Below are positions 8,867 through 17,880 of a stretch of DNA of 64,000 bases, in pieces (positions within the stretch are counted from its first letter, which is position 1; each line of letters opens with the position of its first letter). Origin of the DNA: JAFDZW01 sp035632315. Lineage in GTDB: Bacteria > Bacteroidota > Ignavibacteria > Palsa-1295. Made by a program: the position numbers and the translations under genes. The stretch is taken from NCBI GenBank assembly GCA_035632315.1, contig DASQGZ010000043.1, forward strand, positions 1 to 64,000. Direction: 5' to 3'. The notes beneath the pieces are model-generated. The model worked only from the letters and a program-made list of their open reading frames with translations, searched no databases and was not told the DNA's origin.

Positions 8867-9310
8867 ATGCTATTAAAATTCAAACGCCTACATCCTGAGC
8901 GTGACCAAAATATTGCATTACCGTCGTATGCGACCGAACATTCCTCAGGGCTTGACCTTCGTTCTTCGGAGGACGTTACGCTTGAGTGCGGCCGGTGGAA
9001 ACTGGTCCCGACCGGACTTGCTGTTGAAATACCCGAAGGCTTTGAGGGGCAGGTGCGCCCCCGTTCAGGCCTTGCCGCTAAGCACGGGGTAACGTGTCTG
9101 AATACACCCGGCACTATTGATGCTGATTATAGGGGTGAAGTAAAAGTACTTTTGATCAATCTGGGCGCAGAGCCAGTGACATTCAACAGAGGTGAGCGCA
9201 TTGCGCAGCTCGTCATTTCACGATATGAGCGAGTAGATGTACGTGAAGCAGCCGAACTCGCTGACTCAGAACGAGGTGAAGGCGGTTTTGGTCATACAGG
9301 GAAGCATTAA
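8867..9310 (+). CDS. dut: dUTP diphosphatase (dUTPase)
   Basis: The 147-residue protein hydrolyses dUTP to dUMP and pyrophosphate, keeping uracil out of DNA and supplying dUMP for thymidylate synthesis. All five trimeric-dUTPase motifs are visible in order: SGLDLRS (I), RPRSGLA (II), GTIDADYRGEVKV with the catalytic Asp (III), RGERIAQLVI (IV) and the glycine-rich tail RGEGGFGHTG (V), where His replaces the more usual Ser. Length is normal for the family. It is followed after 45 bases by fbp on the same strand. Confidence 0.95.
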   Translation: MLLKFKRLHPERDQNIALPSYATEHSSGLDLRSSEDVTLECGRWKLVPTGLAVEIPEGFEGQVRPRSGLAAKHGVTCLNTPGTIDADYRGEVKVLLINLGAEPVTFNRGERIAQLVISRYERVDVREAAELADSERGEGGFGHTGKH

Positions 9311-9355
9311 CGATTTTAGAAATTGTAAGTGTGGTGTTCGTAAATTTATAGCATT

Positions 9356-10369
9356 ATGTCGAATAAAGTCATCACGATCGAGCGTCATATTATCGAAGAA
9401 GAACGTGCTTCACACGGAGCGACCGGCGATTTTTCTGCATTGCTGCGCGATCTGACGCTTGCGATCAAGATGATCCATCGCGATGTCATTCGCGCAGGCC
9501 TTGTCGATATTCTCGGTGCAACCAACCAAGAGAATGTTCAGGGTGAGATCGTTCAGAAACTTGATGAGTATGCTAACAGCGTGATCTTCCGTGCGATGGA
9601 TCACGGCGGACACTTGTGCGCAATGGCAAGCGAAGAAAACGAAACACTGCTGAAAATTCCGGACGCGTACCCAAAAGGAAAATACGTTCTGCTGTTCGAT
9701 CCGCTTGACGGTTCATCGAATATCGATGCCAATGTTTCGATCGGTACGATCTTTTCGATTCATCGCCGTGTCACCGATTCGGGTGACGGGACAGAAGCAG
9801 ATTGCCTGCAGCAGGGATATAAGCAAATAGCGGCAGGTTATACGATCTACGGACCTTCAACGATGCTTGTCTATACTGCAGGCAGAGGTGTGTTCGGATT
9901 TACGCTCGACCCGTCGGTCGGTGAATTCTTGCTTTCTCATAACGACATTCGCATTCCTGAGCACAAAGGAATTTACTCGGTCAACGAAGGAAATTATAAT
10001 AAATGGGCGCCCGAGATGCGCAAATATATCGATTGGTGCAAACAGGATATTCCGGAAGAAGATAAGAAAGCATACAGCCTGCGCTATATCGGTTCCATGG
10101 TTGCGGATGTGCATCGTACATTGCTTTATGGCGGGGTCTTTTTGTATCCTGCTGATGTCAAAAGTAAAAAAGGGAAGTTGCGATTGCTCTACGAAGCGAA
10201 CCCAATGTCGTTCATTGTCGAGCAAGCCGGCGGCAAAGCGACCGACGGGCTTGGCAACCGCCTGCTCGATATTATGCCGACGGAGCTTCATCAACGCACG
10301 CCGCTCGTCGTCGGAAGCCCCGGCAATGTCGATGAAGTAGAATCATTCTTGCAGGGGAAACGGAAATAG
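9356..10369 (+). CDS. fbp: Fructose-1,6-bisphosphatase, class I
   Basis: The 337-residue enzyme removes the 1-phosphate of fructose 1,6-bisphosphate in gluconeogenesis or a reductive pentose pathway. The metal-binding signature DPLDGSSNIDANVSIGTIFSI is intact, an upstream ASEENE segment supplies further metal ligands, and LLYGGVFLYPAD with YEANPMSFIVEQAGGKA completes the substrate site. Length is typical of class I. The SLOG-domain membrane protein starts 4 bases after its stop and is probably co-transcribed. Confidence 0.95.
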   Translation: MSNKVITIERHIIEEERASHGATGDFSALLRDLTLAIKMIHRDVIRAGLVDILGATNQENVQGEIVQKLDEYANSVIFRAMDHGGHLCAMASEENETLLKIPDAYPKGKYVLLFDPLDGSSNIDANVSIGTIFSIHRRVTDSGDGTEADCLQQGYKQIAAGYTIYGPSTMLVYTAGRGVFGFTLDPSVGEFLLSHNDIRIPEHKGIYSVNEGNYNKWAPEMRKYIDWCKQDIPEEDKKAYSLRYIGSMVADVHRTLLYGGVFLYPADVKSKKGKLRLLYEANPMSFIVEQAGGKATDGLGNRLLDIMPTELHQRTPLVVGSPGNVDEVESFLQGKRK

Positions 10370-10373
10370 CAAA

Positions 10374-12113
10374 GTGAATTATTTCAGCCGCAATGTTACC
10401 GAATCTCCTGTGACGCCTTTGCCGATCATCATCGGCATCACCGGACACCGCGATCTTCGTGCTGAAGATATTCCGCAATTAAAGCGAAGTGTCGCGACGA
10501 TCTTTCGCGAGCTGCAATCGCACTATCCGCACACGCCGCTGACGATGCTCAGCTCTCTTGCAGAAGGCGCCGACCGTATCGGTGCGGAAGTAGCACTCGA
10601 AATGGGTATCGACCTGATCTGCCCGCTGCCACTTGCTCCCGAGATTTACCGGCAGGATTTTACCAGTGAAGCATCACGCGTTGCATTCGATCGCTTGATC
10701 GGCTCGGCAAAAAGTTGGTTCGTTCTGCCGATCGTCGAAGGTTCCGGCGAGACTGAGATCGTAGGGCAGGGCCGTCCGCGTGATCTGCAATATGCACAGG
10801 TTGGAGCCTATCATGCGCAGCATAGCCAGATCTTGCTTGCACTCTGGGATGGTAAAGTTCTTGAAAGCATCGGCGGAACGGGAAAGGTTGTTCACTACAA
10901 GTTAGACGGTATTCCGACACTCTTTGGAAAAGCACAAAGCCGCCTTGACCCCGTCGAGACCGGACCGGTATATCATGTTCTGACGCCAAGGGAATCGAAT
11001 CCGTCGCTTGAGGGAATTCCGTTTTCAGTCAAGCGATACTATCCTCGCGGGTACGGAGAGGAACAAGATGCTCGTAAAGCGTTTGATCGGATCTTCGAGC
11101 AGATCGATCTATTCAACACCGACGCCGAGCGTCTAGCAAATTATGTCGTAGCGAAAAAAACGAAAAGCGAAGCCTGGATGCTTGGGGCGGTGAACAAAGA
11201 CGATCTTTCCGAAGAACTCAAGACGATCGTCGATTATTACTGTACCGCAGATTCGATGGCATCATATTTCAAACGATTCACGAGCCGCGCTTTCACCGGC
11301 ATTTTTGTGTTCGTGTTCTCGGCTGCATTGTTTTTCGATCTGTATGCGCATTTATTTCACGATGTGCAGCTTGTTCTCGGCGGCTACCTGCTTTCGCTCG
11401 TGCTGGCGTTCTTATGGTACACCTACGCCAAGCGCAAACATTACCAGACGAAGTATCTCGATTATCGAGCGCTTGCAGAAGGGTTGCGCGTGCAATTCTT
11501 TTGGAAATATATCGGCCTTCGTCATACCGCAGGAGATTATTATATCCGGAAGCAAAAAAGCGAACTCGACTGGATCCGTTTTGCTATGCGAACGGCAGCG
11601 ATCCCGCTTATTGGCGAAACTTCCTCGAAGAACGGACTCAGCGAAGAAGAGCTTGAACACCGTCTTCCGATCATTATGGATTCTTGGGTTGATGACCAGG
11701 CGAAATATTATCCGAAAGCGATCTCCGGGGATCACCGGCGTCTTAAGCGGATCGAACATATTATTAATGTGCTGTTCTATCTTGGGATCGCGCTGGCGGT
11801 CGTGCAGCTGCTCTTCGAGATCCCGCATCTGGTAAAAGATTATTTTGTCGTTGCGACGGGTCTCGCCCCGATCGCTGCAGCACTGCTTGGCGGATTTATC
11901 GAACGAAATGCATTTATTGGGCACATAAAACAATACGAGCGGATGGCAGTATTATTCGTTCAAGGAAGGGAATATCTCAACGAATTACTCGAACAGCGGC
12001 AATTCAAGCAAGCATGTGATTTTATTTTTGAGTTGGGAAGCGAAGCGCTTGCTGAAAGCGGGGACTGGATGCTCTTACACCGTGAACGCCCGCTGGAAGT
12101 GCCAAAAGGTTAG
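10374..12113 (+). CDS. SLOG (DprA/LOG-like) domain protein with four TM helices, SLATT-like
   Basis: A 579-residue protein starting at GTG, 4 bases after fbp. Residues 15-180 look like a DprA/LOG (SLOG) Rossmann-type nucleotide-binding domain: IIIGITGHRDL, then MLSSLAEGADRIGAEVALEMG and a QILLALWDG segment. The C-terminal part holds two pairs of hydrophobic helices, about 306-325 and 332-351, then 462-482 and 491-509. Each pair is followed by a cytoplasmic helical stretch, and DYRALAEGLRVQFFW after the second helix resembles SLATT-type proteins. In the literature SLOG domains are predicted nucleotide-messenger sensors and SLATT proteins membrane effectors. Here both are in one chain with no nucleotide cyclase nearby. 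The function is unproven. Confidence 0.65.
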   Translation: MNYFSRNVTESPVTPLPIIIGITGHRDLRAEDIPQLKRSVATIFRELQSHYPHTPLTMLSSLAEGADRIGAEVALEMGIDLICPLPLAPEIYRQDFTSEASRVAFDRLIGSAKSWFVLPIVEGSGETEIVGQGRPRDLQYAQVGAYHAQHSQILLALWDGKVLESIGGTGKVVHYKLDGIPTLFGKAQSRLDPVETGPVYHVLTPRESNPSLEGIPFSVKRYYPRGYGEEQDARKAFDRIFEQIDLFNTDAERLANYVVAKKTKSEAWMLGAVNKDDLSEELKTIVDYYCTADSMASYFKRFTSRAFTGIFVFVFSAALFFDLYAHLFHDVQLVLGGYLLSLVLAFLWYTYAKRKHYQTKYLDYRALAEGLRVQFFWKYIGLRHTAGDYYIRKQKSELDWIRFAMRTAAIPLIGETSSKNGLSEEELEHRLPIIMDSWVDDQAKYYPKAISGDHRRLKRIEHIINVLFYLGIALAVVQLLFEIPHLVKDYFVVATGLAPIAAALLGGFIERNAFIGHIKQYERMAVLFVQGREYLNELLEQRQFKQACDFIFELGSEALAESGDWMLLHRERPLEVPKG

Positions 12114-13258
12114 TGCCCGAGGCACTGGCGGTATTTTTCCATTGCTTGGTCGTATGTGTTTCGAGAGGTTTCGTGTAATTCGCGTTCGCGCTCGACTGTT
12201 TGCTCGAGCGATCTGACCTCGGGTTCCAATCGGTTCATTTCATAAACATCGACACGGTCATTCGCGTCTTGAAATTGTTTCTTGAGTTCGGCAAGTTTGG
12301 AATAATCCTGCCAATAACGTTCTTCTGCGGTCAGCAGCACTTCGCGGTCACGTTCGGCGGCGCCGAGTAATTTCATACACTCTTCCTGAGATGGCAACGC
12401 CGTCACTATAAATGGCTCTGCAAAGCGCTCCGGAAGTACCAGCGGTGTGCCGTTGGCATCTTCAGCTTGTACACTCCAGGTAAACGATCCTCCGGTGGCG
12501 GGCAATCTGAATTCTTGCGGCCACTGCAATTGCGTGACCGATGTAACGATCTTTTCGAAGAGCGGGCGATTGTTGAGTATTGCCTGCTTTGGATTTTGCA
12601 ACGGCAGCAGTTCTACAAAACGCACACGATAATTCACAAGAGCTGACGGCGCCGGGACGAGCGGAGTCCAGGAGAACATCGTCGTCGGTTCAAGACCTGA
12701 TGAAACCGAAGAACCGTCGTTCGGCTGCAAGAGCACTGGGAGAGAAAATTTTGTCAGAAAGAACGGACGGCAGTCGTGATTTGAAATCGCAATGCGGTTT
12801 TCCGGACTTTGGATCGTTACGCACAATTCATAACTTCCTTCCGGCAGCATTCCGGTTCGTGAAGCATTATCTTTTGCATCGCCGCTGAATGAGATCGCAC
12901 CGGACGGAAAAATATCTCCGCCAAAAAATATGCTTTGTCCAGGTGGGATATTCAATACCTGCATTACGTCCGGTTTTGTCGAAGCAACAACAGAACCGTT
13001 AAGCGACAGTACTGCAGAGATCGTGCCCTGCGTTACCTTCGATGATGTGTTCGTTACGATCAATGTCACATTCTCACGGCGGCTTTGCCAATCGGAGAGT
13101 CTCATCGAAGGGTGAGGCGAAACCGTGAGCGTGATCTGTAACGCTTGCGAGTGTGCTGTTGAAACGCTGAATAAGAGCAGAACGACGAGCACGAACGGGC
13201 CAATAATCTGCGGCTTCCACACTCTATTAAAACGGCTGTATTTTGCAGGTTGTGACAT
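12110..13258 (-). CDS. Secreted FnIII-like/coiled-coil protein of the CHAT operon
   Basis: I start this 382-residue protein at MSQPAKYS because its ATG overlaps the stop of the CHAT gene as TGATG, implying coupled translation. A hydrophobic segment (IGPFVLVVLLLFSVSTAHSQ) acts as signal peptide. Next comes a beta-rich region (LQITLTVSPHPSMRLSDW...NVTLIVTNTSS) and a fibronectin-like part (TMFSWTPLVPAPSALVNYRVRFVELLP). The last ~85 residues are a charged coiled coil ending YRQCLGH. I do not recognise the family. Its stop overlaps convergently with the SLOG gene by 4 bases. Last gene of the sigma/CHAT operon. Confidence 0.75.
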   Translation of the reverse strand: MSQPAKYSRFNRVWKPQIIGPFVLVVLLLFSVSTAHSQALQITLTVSPHPSMRLSDWQSRRENVTLIVTNTSSKVTQGTISAVLSLNGSVVASTKPDVMQVLNIPPGQSIFFGGDIFPSGAISFSGDAKDNASRTGMLPEGSYELCVTIQSPENRIAISNHDCRPFFLTKFSLPVLLQPNDGSSVSSGLEPTTMFSWTPLVPAPSALVNYRVRFVELLPLQNPKQAILNNRPLFEKIVTSVTQLQWPQEFRLPATGGSFTWSVQAEDANGTPLVLPERFAEPFIVTALPSQEECMKLLGAAERDREVLLTAEERYWQDYSKLAELKKQFQDANDRVDVYEMNRLEPEVRSLEQTVERERELHETSRNTYDQAMEKYRQCLGH

Positions 13259-15780
13259 CAAAATCCAATAAGGACGAAGCCTCCCCAATACAGTGGAATA
13301 TCCTCTCCATAGCGCTTTCTGACCACTTGCCGCTCCTGTAATTCAGCGTTTCTGAGGGCATCGGCTTTCGAGCTTTTGCGAAGAAGAGATCTATAAAAAA
13401 AAGTCATTAATTCGGATGTCTCACGGTCGGGAACATGCCAAAGGCTCATCAGGATATTTCGCGCGCCTGCGGTTCGAAGCGCGCGCGGTAACCCAAACAC
13501 CCCTTCGCCCGGCTCGATATGTCCGCGGCCGCTTTCACATGCGGAAAGTGTGACCAGATCAGTACCCTCGAACGGTAGATACATTGCTTCAAGACCGCTG
13601 ATGACGCCGTCATTCTCGGGGTCGTCACTGCCGTGACGAAGTGTTTCATTCGCGCCGGCAAGATAAAGAGAGCAATTTAAAAGCTCTTGCGTAATCGTTT
13701 GCTCCGAATCGACGATAGAATGGTCGAACGTTGCGTGTGTTGCGATATGAATAATATCCTGATGCCGTAATTGCGAAAGATATTCCTCTGTTGCATTATC
13801 ACCAAGATATGTATTGACACTCCAATTGTCGTTCTTAAAGAGCGAAGCGATATTGTGCGCTTCGACCCTGGTCCCAGGGAGTGCTTTAAGCAAATGGTCA
13901 TCTCGCGTCTCGGCAGTAACAGGAAGTATATCCGTTGTTGAAGCAGAATCGTACTTCGGATCGGCAAAGATCGTGATCGAACGTATTAACGTATCGAGCG
14001 AATCGCGTAGAATATCCCCCGTGTTCGCGACCGTGACCAAATGGTATTTGTCCACAAGATCGTATTTCTCATTTAGCGGAAGCGACGCAAGCGAAATCTG
14101 TGAGTACAGCCCGTCAGGCGAAAGATACACTGTTTTGAATGTATCTGTCAACGTTTCGATCGGCGACCACAGCAGCCGAGAGACTAACAAAAGTGTCTTT
14201 CTCCTGTCAGGGCTTGCTCGTTCGAGCGACCGGTAATATTCCCTTCGTACTGACGGATCCTCTATCGTTTGCGACGTACCGATCATGACAGTCTTCGGAT
14301 ATTTCTTATTTCTTCCGTCAGTCATAAAGGCAGCGTACAACGATGTATCGGTTCTTCGCTCTCCGTCGAAGTAGTGAAACGATGCTAATTCGATGGCGCA
14401 AGCATCAGCAGGGAGCTGGTGTTCAACATCCATCCATCGATGTACACCGATGGTTTTCGAATGGTGAAATAATTGTGAACGGCGTGCAAGTTTTTTTTCA
14501 AGGTCTTCGATGATACGATCGAGGCTGTCAGCAGTTTGCAATGGTCGTGCGATCAGAAGATTTCCTCCACCGCGCAGTGCAGAGCGCCGGGAGCTGAGTT
14601 CGGATATGCGTTGCAGGATCGTCGCAGCGACATCGTCATTTTGCGCTTTTGTCGCTGCGCGAATGGCAAGCAGGCTCGAAAGCACAGCGCCTTTTTGGAA
14701 GAGCAGCCAATCGTATGCAGTCGCAGAGCCGCTCGGATGCAATGCAGCCGCCCGCATAACCGTACTAAAGACTCTGCCGCTATTTTCATTGATGTCGCGA
14801 ATGAACAGCAAACGTTCGCGCTCGCTCGTGTAGCTGAAATTTTCTGTTGCCGCTGCTTTATAGATCTTGAGTGCTGAATTATAAGCGATGAATGCCGAAT
14901 CGAGTTTATTCCGTTGTTCGGAGATCACGCCTTCGACAAGTTTGCATTTTGCGGCAAGCGGGAATGCAGAGGCGCGTGAATGCCCGAAGTCATATTCTGC
15001 AAGGCGAATATCATCGATGGCGGAATCTTCTTCGGCAAGAATGGAGCGGGTGCGGGCGCGTTCGAGTTCGATCTTCCCGCGAAGGAACATTCGCGAATCG
15101 GTTACACTGTGTAATGGCTCAAGCGCTTTCGAATATGTTTGTTCGGCATCGCGATATTCTTCTTTTGCCAATTCGATATCACCCTGTAATTTTTGCAATC
15201 GGATCGCTTCATAACTTTTCTCCCCAAAACCGGCTACGAGCGGACTTTTGATATACCTAACGAGCCGAGCCGCTTGGGCGGTATCGCCGGCCGCCATTGT
15301 GTACTCGGCGATCGCAACGGTTGCAAGGGCGGTATATTTATCGTCGTATCCGAGTGCAAGTTCGTAAATATTTTTTTGTTGCGTTGCCGCCGCAACGGCC
15401 TCTTTGTAACGGCTTTGTTCTGCATAGAGCACCGCAAGACGGCTCAGTACGGATGCGACGACGAGGTGTGTTTTAAAATAGAGCGTCGAGTATTCTGCTT
15501 TTGATTTGAGGAGTTCATCTTCTGCATCTGCATACTCAGCGCGTTCGAGTGAGAACACGCCAAGTTGATAATGCACATATGCCGAGACGGTATCTACTTT
15601 GCCGCTCGCGTATGGCTCTCGGCGAAGGATCGAGCGAAGCAGATTTTTCCCTGTTTTGTATGCACCTGCCGAATAAAGCGAATCGGTCTTATGCTGAAGG
15701 AATGAAAATGCAGGAATATTCTGCGCTTTGAGCGAAGTGGAGAGTAAAACGATGGATAGTATTGCTACTGTAGTTCGCAA
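13258..15780 (-). CDS. Exported TPR-CHAT domain protease
   Basis: An 840-residue protein with a signal peptide (MRTTVAILSIVLLSTSLKAQ). Residues ~25-330 are TPR-like helical pairs (YHYQLGVFSLERAEYADAEDELL, AVAAATQQKNIYELALGY). The C-terminal CHAT domain is a caspase-like cysteine protease: the His motif IIHIATHATFDHS (His682) and the Cys motif VTLSACESGRG (Cys748) are both intact, with the terminal LYWGGFVLIGF typical of CHAT. TPR-CHAT proteins bind and cleave partner proteins. This one should act in the periplasm or outside. It sits between a one-TM protein and a secreted coiled-coil protein, downstream of a sigma factor, which suggests those as partners or targets. Confidence 0.88.
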   Translation of the reverse strand: MRTTVAILSIVLLSTSLKAQNIPAFSFLQHKTDSLYSAGAYKTGKNLLRSILRREPYASGKVDTVSAYVHYQLGVFSLERAEYADAEDELLKSKAEYSTLYFKTHLVVASVLSRLAVLYAEQSRYKEAVAAATQQKNIYELALGYDDKYTALATVAIAEYTMAAGDTAQAARLVRYIKSPLVAGFGEKSYEAIRLQKLQGDIELAKEEYRDAEQTYSKALEPLHSVTDSRMFLRGKIELERARTRSILAEEDSAIDDIRLAEYDFGHSRASAFPLAAKCKLVEGVISEQRNKLDSAFIAYNSALKIYKAAATENFSYTSERERLLFIRDINENSGRVFSTVMRAAALHPSGSATAYDWLLFQKGAVLSSLLAIRAATKAQNDDVAATILQRISELSSRRSALRGGGNLLIARPLQTADSLDRIIEDLEKKLARRSQLFHHSKTIGVHRWMDVEHQLPADACAIELASFHYFDGERRTDTSLYAAFMTDGRNKKYPKTVMIGTSQTIEDPSVRREYYRSLERASPDRRKTLLLVSRLLWSPIETLTDTFKTVYLSPDGLYSQISLASLPLNEKYDLVDKYHLVTVANTGDILRDSLDTLIRSITIFADPKYDSASTTDILPVTAETRDDHLLKALPGTRVEAHNIASLFKNDNWSVNTYLGDNATEEYLSQLRHQDIIHIATHATFDHSIVDSEQTITQELLNCSLYLAGANETLRHGSDDPENDGVISGLEAMYLPFEGTDLVTLSACESGRGHIEPGEGVFGLPRALRTAGARNILMSLWHVPDRETSELMTFFYRSLLRKSSKADALRNAELQERQVVRKRYGEDIPLYWGGFVLIGF

Positions 15781-15783
15781 GCT

Positions 15784-16686
15784 TTAGGGAACGACGATGC
15801 TTTTCGCATCCGAGGGCTGCCCCTTTCGTTCTCCACTTGCGGCAATGACCCGTACGCTTACAGTATCGCCGCTGGTAAGCATACCAAGACGAGCGCTCGG
15901 ATGTGCAACTTCCGTAACAGGATGGAATGCACGGTCGTTCGCTCCCTTGACTTCGATGATGTAGCTCAGGGCGCCATCGACGGCGTCCCACTGAATGTTG
16001 ATCGTTCCTTTGGAAATCGCATCAAGAGAAAGACCCTTTGGAATTGCAAGCTCAATCTTTGTTTGCGCTAACTGGCGTAATCTGTTCGCGTCGTCCGATG
16101 AAGCCGGTGCGGGACCTTGATCGGTATTGTCATCATCGCCGAATCCGCGAAATGCCGGCGATACATCCGGCGTACTCGTAACCGGTGACGGTGTTGTCGT
16201 CGGGTTTATCGGATTGTGTACTTCTTCGGGCGAGCTCTGCGTGTTCAGCGATCCTTTATCATCAGAAATTGTCGGCGCAAGCGACGGCGATGTTGTCATC
16301 GTCGATGTCGTCGACCATGGCCGCCACACGAGCAACGCAAGAACGAACACTGCAGCGATCGTTGCGATTCGGTACGCATACGACGGCGACATAAATGCCG
16401 AAGATAATTTTGCAAAAAATCCTTGTTGCTTGACGGGCTGAACGTCCGGTTCTGCAAGTGCGAATTTTTTATAAGCCTGTGCGATCTCGGCGTTCGTCGG
16501 TGCTTCGGAAGTTTCCAAATAACCGTAAAGCACATCGAGTTGCCGAGCTTGATCCTGGAGTTCGGCGGAAATGTCAGAGTGAGTCAGTTTATACGTGGCA
16601 AGCACTGACGTTCTGTCAGACCCATCGAGCATTGCTGCAAGATAGGCGTCGCTGAACTGGTCGAGTATATGTTGTGCCTGCGTCAT
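15784..16686 (-). CDS. Single-pass membrane protein, putative anti-sigma-like partner
   Basis: The 300-residue protein has a ~105-residue helical cytoplasmic part, one TM helix at about 106-121 (IATIAAVFVLALLVWRP), a Ser/Thr/Pro-rich linker and a C-terminal fibronectin-like domain (GTINIQWDAVDGALSYIIEVKGA...). Its ATG overlaps the sigma factor stop (ATGA), the usual arrangement of an ECF sigma with its membrane anti-sigma. The N-terminus has no HxxxCxxC zinc motif, so a classical ZAS anti-sigma is not shown. The external domain would be reachable by the CHAT protease encoded next. The role as anti-sigma is inference from order and topology. Confidence 0.65.
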   Translation of the reverse strand: MTQAQHILDQFSDAYLAAMLDGSDRTSVLATYKLTHSDISAELQDQARQLDVLYGYLETSEAPTNAEIAQAYKKFALAEPDVQPVKQQGFFAKLSSAFMSPSYAYRIATIAAVFVLALLVWRPWSTTSTMTTSPSLAPTISDDKGSLNTQSSPEEVHNPINPTTTPSPVTSTPDVSPAFRGFGDDDNTDQGPAPASSDDANRLRQLAQTKIELAIPKGLSLDAISKGTINIQWDAVDGALSYIIEVKGANDRAFHPVTEVAHPSARLGMLTSGDTVSVRVIAASGERKGQPSDAKSIVVP

Positions 16687-17468
16687 ACCAAAATTCCTAA
16701 CGTGATGATTATGAGGAAGATACCTTTGCCGATGAGTACTCGGTAAAAAGCTTCGAGCGCGTCTTCTTCCGAGCAGGGGCTCTCGGGCGTAACCTCCTCA
16801 CGTAAATATAAGCGTCTGAGCACGGCATTTTGTGACGAGGAAAGCGATGCTAAAACCGTTTTATGCTTTGCAATTAACTTCTGGCGAAGCATCGTAACGC
16901 CACGTTTATGGATCTGGCGTGCATTGGAAACGCTGATTCCATTATTTTCGGCAATTTCCTCATATTCCAAGCCCGAAACTCGTTCTTCGATCACCTTGCG
17001 GTACTTATCGTCAAGATCGCTCAAGATCCGGACAGCTTCCATTCCGCCAAGAATTACATCTGCAATATCCGCTTGTTTATCTGCTGGCTGCAGGCGGGCT
17101 TCCCAATTTGCAGCGGCATTCTCATCGTCGGGTCCGTCATCAACACTGATAAATACTTTTTCTTTGCGTGAGCGCTTTCGGTTATGATCGAGCGCCGTAT
17201 GTTCTGCTACTACGTGTACGAACCCGAAGAGTCTGCCTTGCTCGATCACACGTTCTGTTTTTTCGGGATCTCGAAATGTTGCAAGAAGTTTTTCCAGCGT
17301 CTCCATCAGGATGTCGTTGAGTTCATCACTGGAAAAAGAGGAACGCCAATGTTTTTTTAGCGACGCTGTGACGAACTTATACAATAGCGCGAAGAGTCGT
17401 TCTTCACTTCTACGATCGCCCCGAGACGCACCGCGTACGAGTGGCTCTATGTTCGGCAGTTCGTTCAT
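16683..17468 (-). CDS. ECF-like sigma factor with hydrophobic C-terminal tail
   Basis: A 261-residue sigma-70-family protein. Region 2 is at about 20-100 (ERLFALLYKFVTASLKKHW...DILMETLEKLLATFRD) and region 4 at about 150-200, with the helix-turn-helix LEYEEIAENNGISVSNARQIHKRGVTMLRQKL. It is longer than typical ECF factors. The chain ends in a 16-residue hydrophobic stretch (GKGIFLIIITLGILV, about 246-261), which could anchor it in the membrane. First gene of the four-gene CHAT operon, with a candidate -33/-7 promoter 46 to 74 bases upstream. The stop overlaps the next start. Confidence 0.8.
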   Translation of the reverse strand: MNELPNIEPLVRGASRGDRRSEERLFALLYKFVTASLKKHWRSSFSSDELNDILMETLEKLLATFRDPEKTERVIEQGRLFGFVHVVAEHTALDHNRKRSRKEKVFISVDDGPDDENAAANWEARLQPADKQADIADVILGGMEAVRILSDLDDKYRKVIEERVSGLEYEEIAENNGISVSNARQIHKRGVTMLRQKLIAKHKTVLASLSSSQNAVLRRLYLREEVTPESPCSEEDALEAFYRVLIGKGIFLIIITLGILV

Positions 17469-17513
17469 TCCGGGTTAGCGAAAAAAATCGTGTCAAAAAG
17501 TGGAGAAGTGTCT

Positions 17514-17542
17514 GAAATTTAGTGCTAATGTCGCAGCACAAA
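17514..17542 (-). promoter_or_regulatory. Candidate promoter of the sigma/CHAT operon
   Basis: Read on the minus strand, TTTG (17542-17539) is separated by 17 bases from TAAATTTC (17521-17514), a 7-of-8 match to the Bacteroidetes -7 box TAnnTTTG. It lies just upstream of the sigma factor start. Confidence 0.4.
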
Positions 17543-17556
17543 ATTTCATTTACATG

Positions 17557-17628
<72 letters not shown>

Positions 17629-17880
17629 AATTCAAATTATAAGCTGCAAAATTACAGCAAATGCAAGTTGTTTTTAATAAAAATGGTTTCAAATCTTCAC
17701 TTTAAAGCCGGAGTTTGGTCGCTAAGCGACATCTGAGATCGTAACTCGAGCGCCTTGGACACAGACAGACTACGATAATTTAACTTTGGTACAATCTTTG
17801 CATTAAGTACTTGACAGCTATATGAGTGTATGCTCCCTGGACAGTGAAATATCAGTTTTGGGGTAAAAAACGCAGAAACG
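17629..17880. other. Intergenic stretch before the small secreted protein
   Basis: These 252 bases follow the tRNA-Gly promoter side and lead into the next gene. TTGACA occurs at 17812-17817, but I see no convincing -10 at proper spacing. No gene or repeat is seen. Confidence 0.4.
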
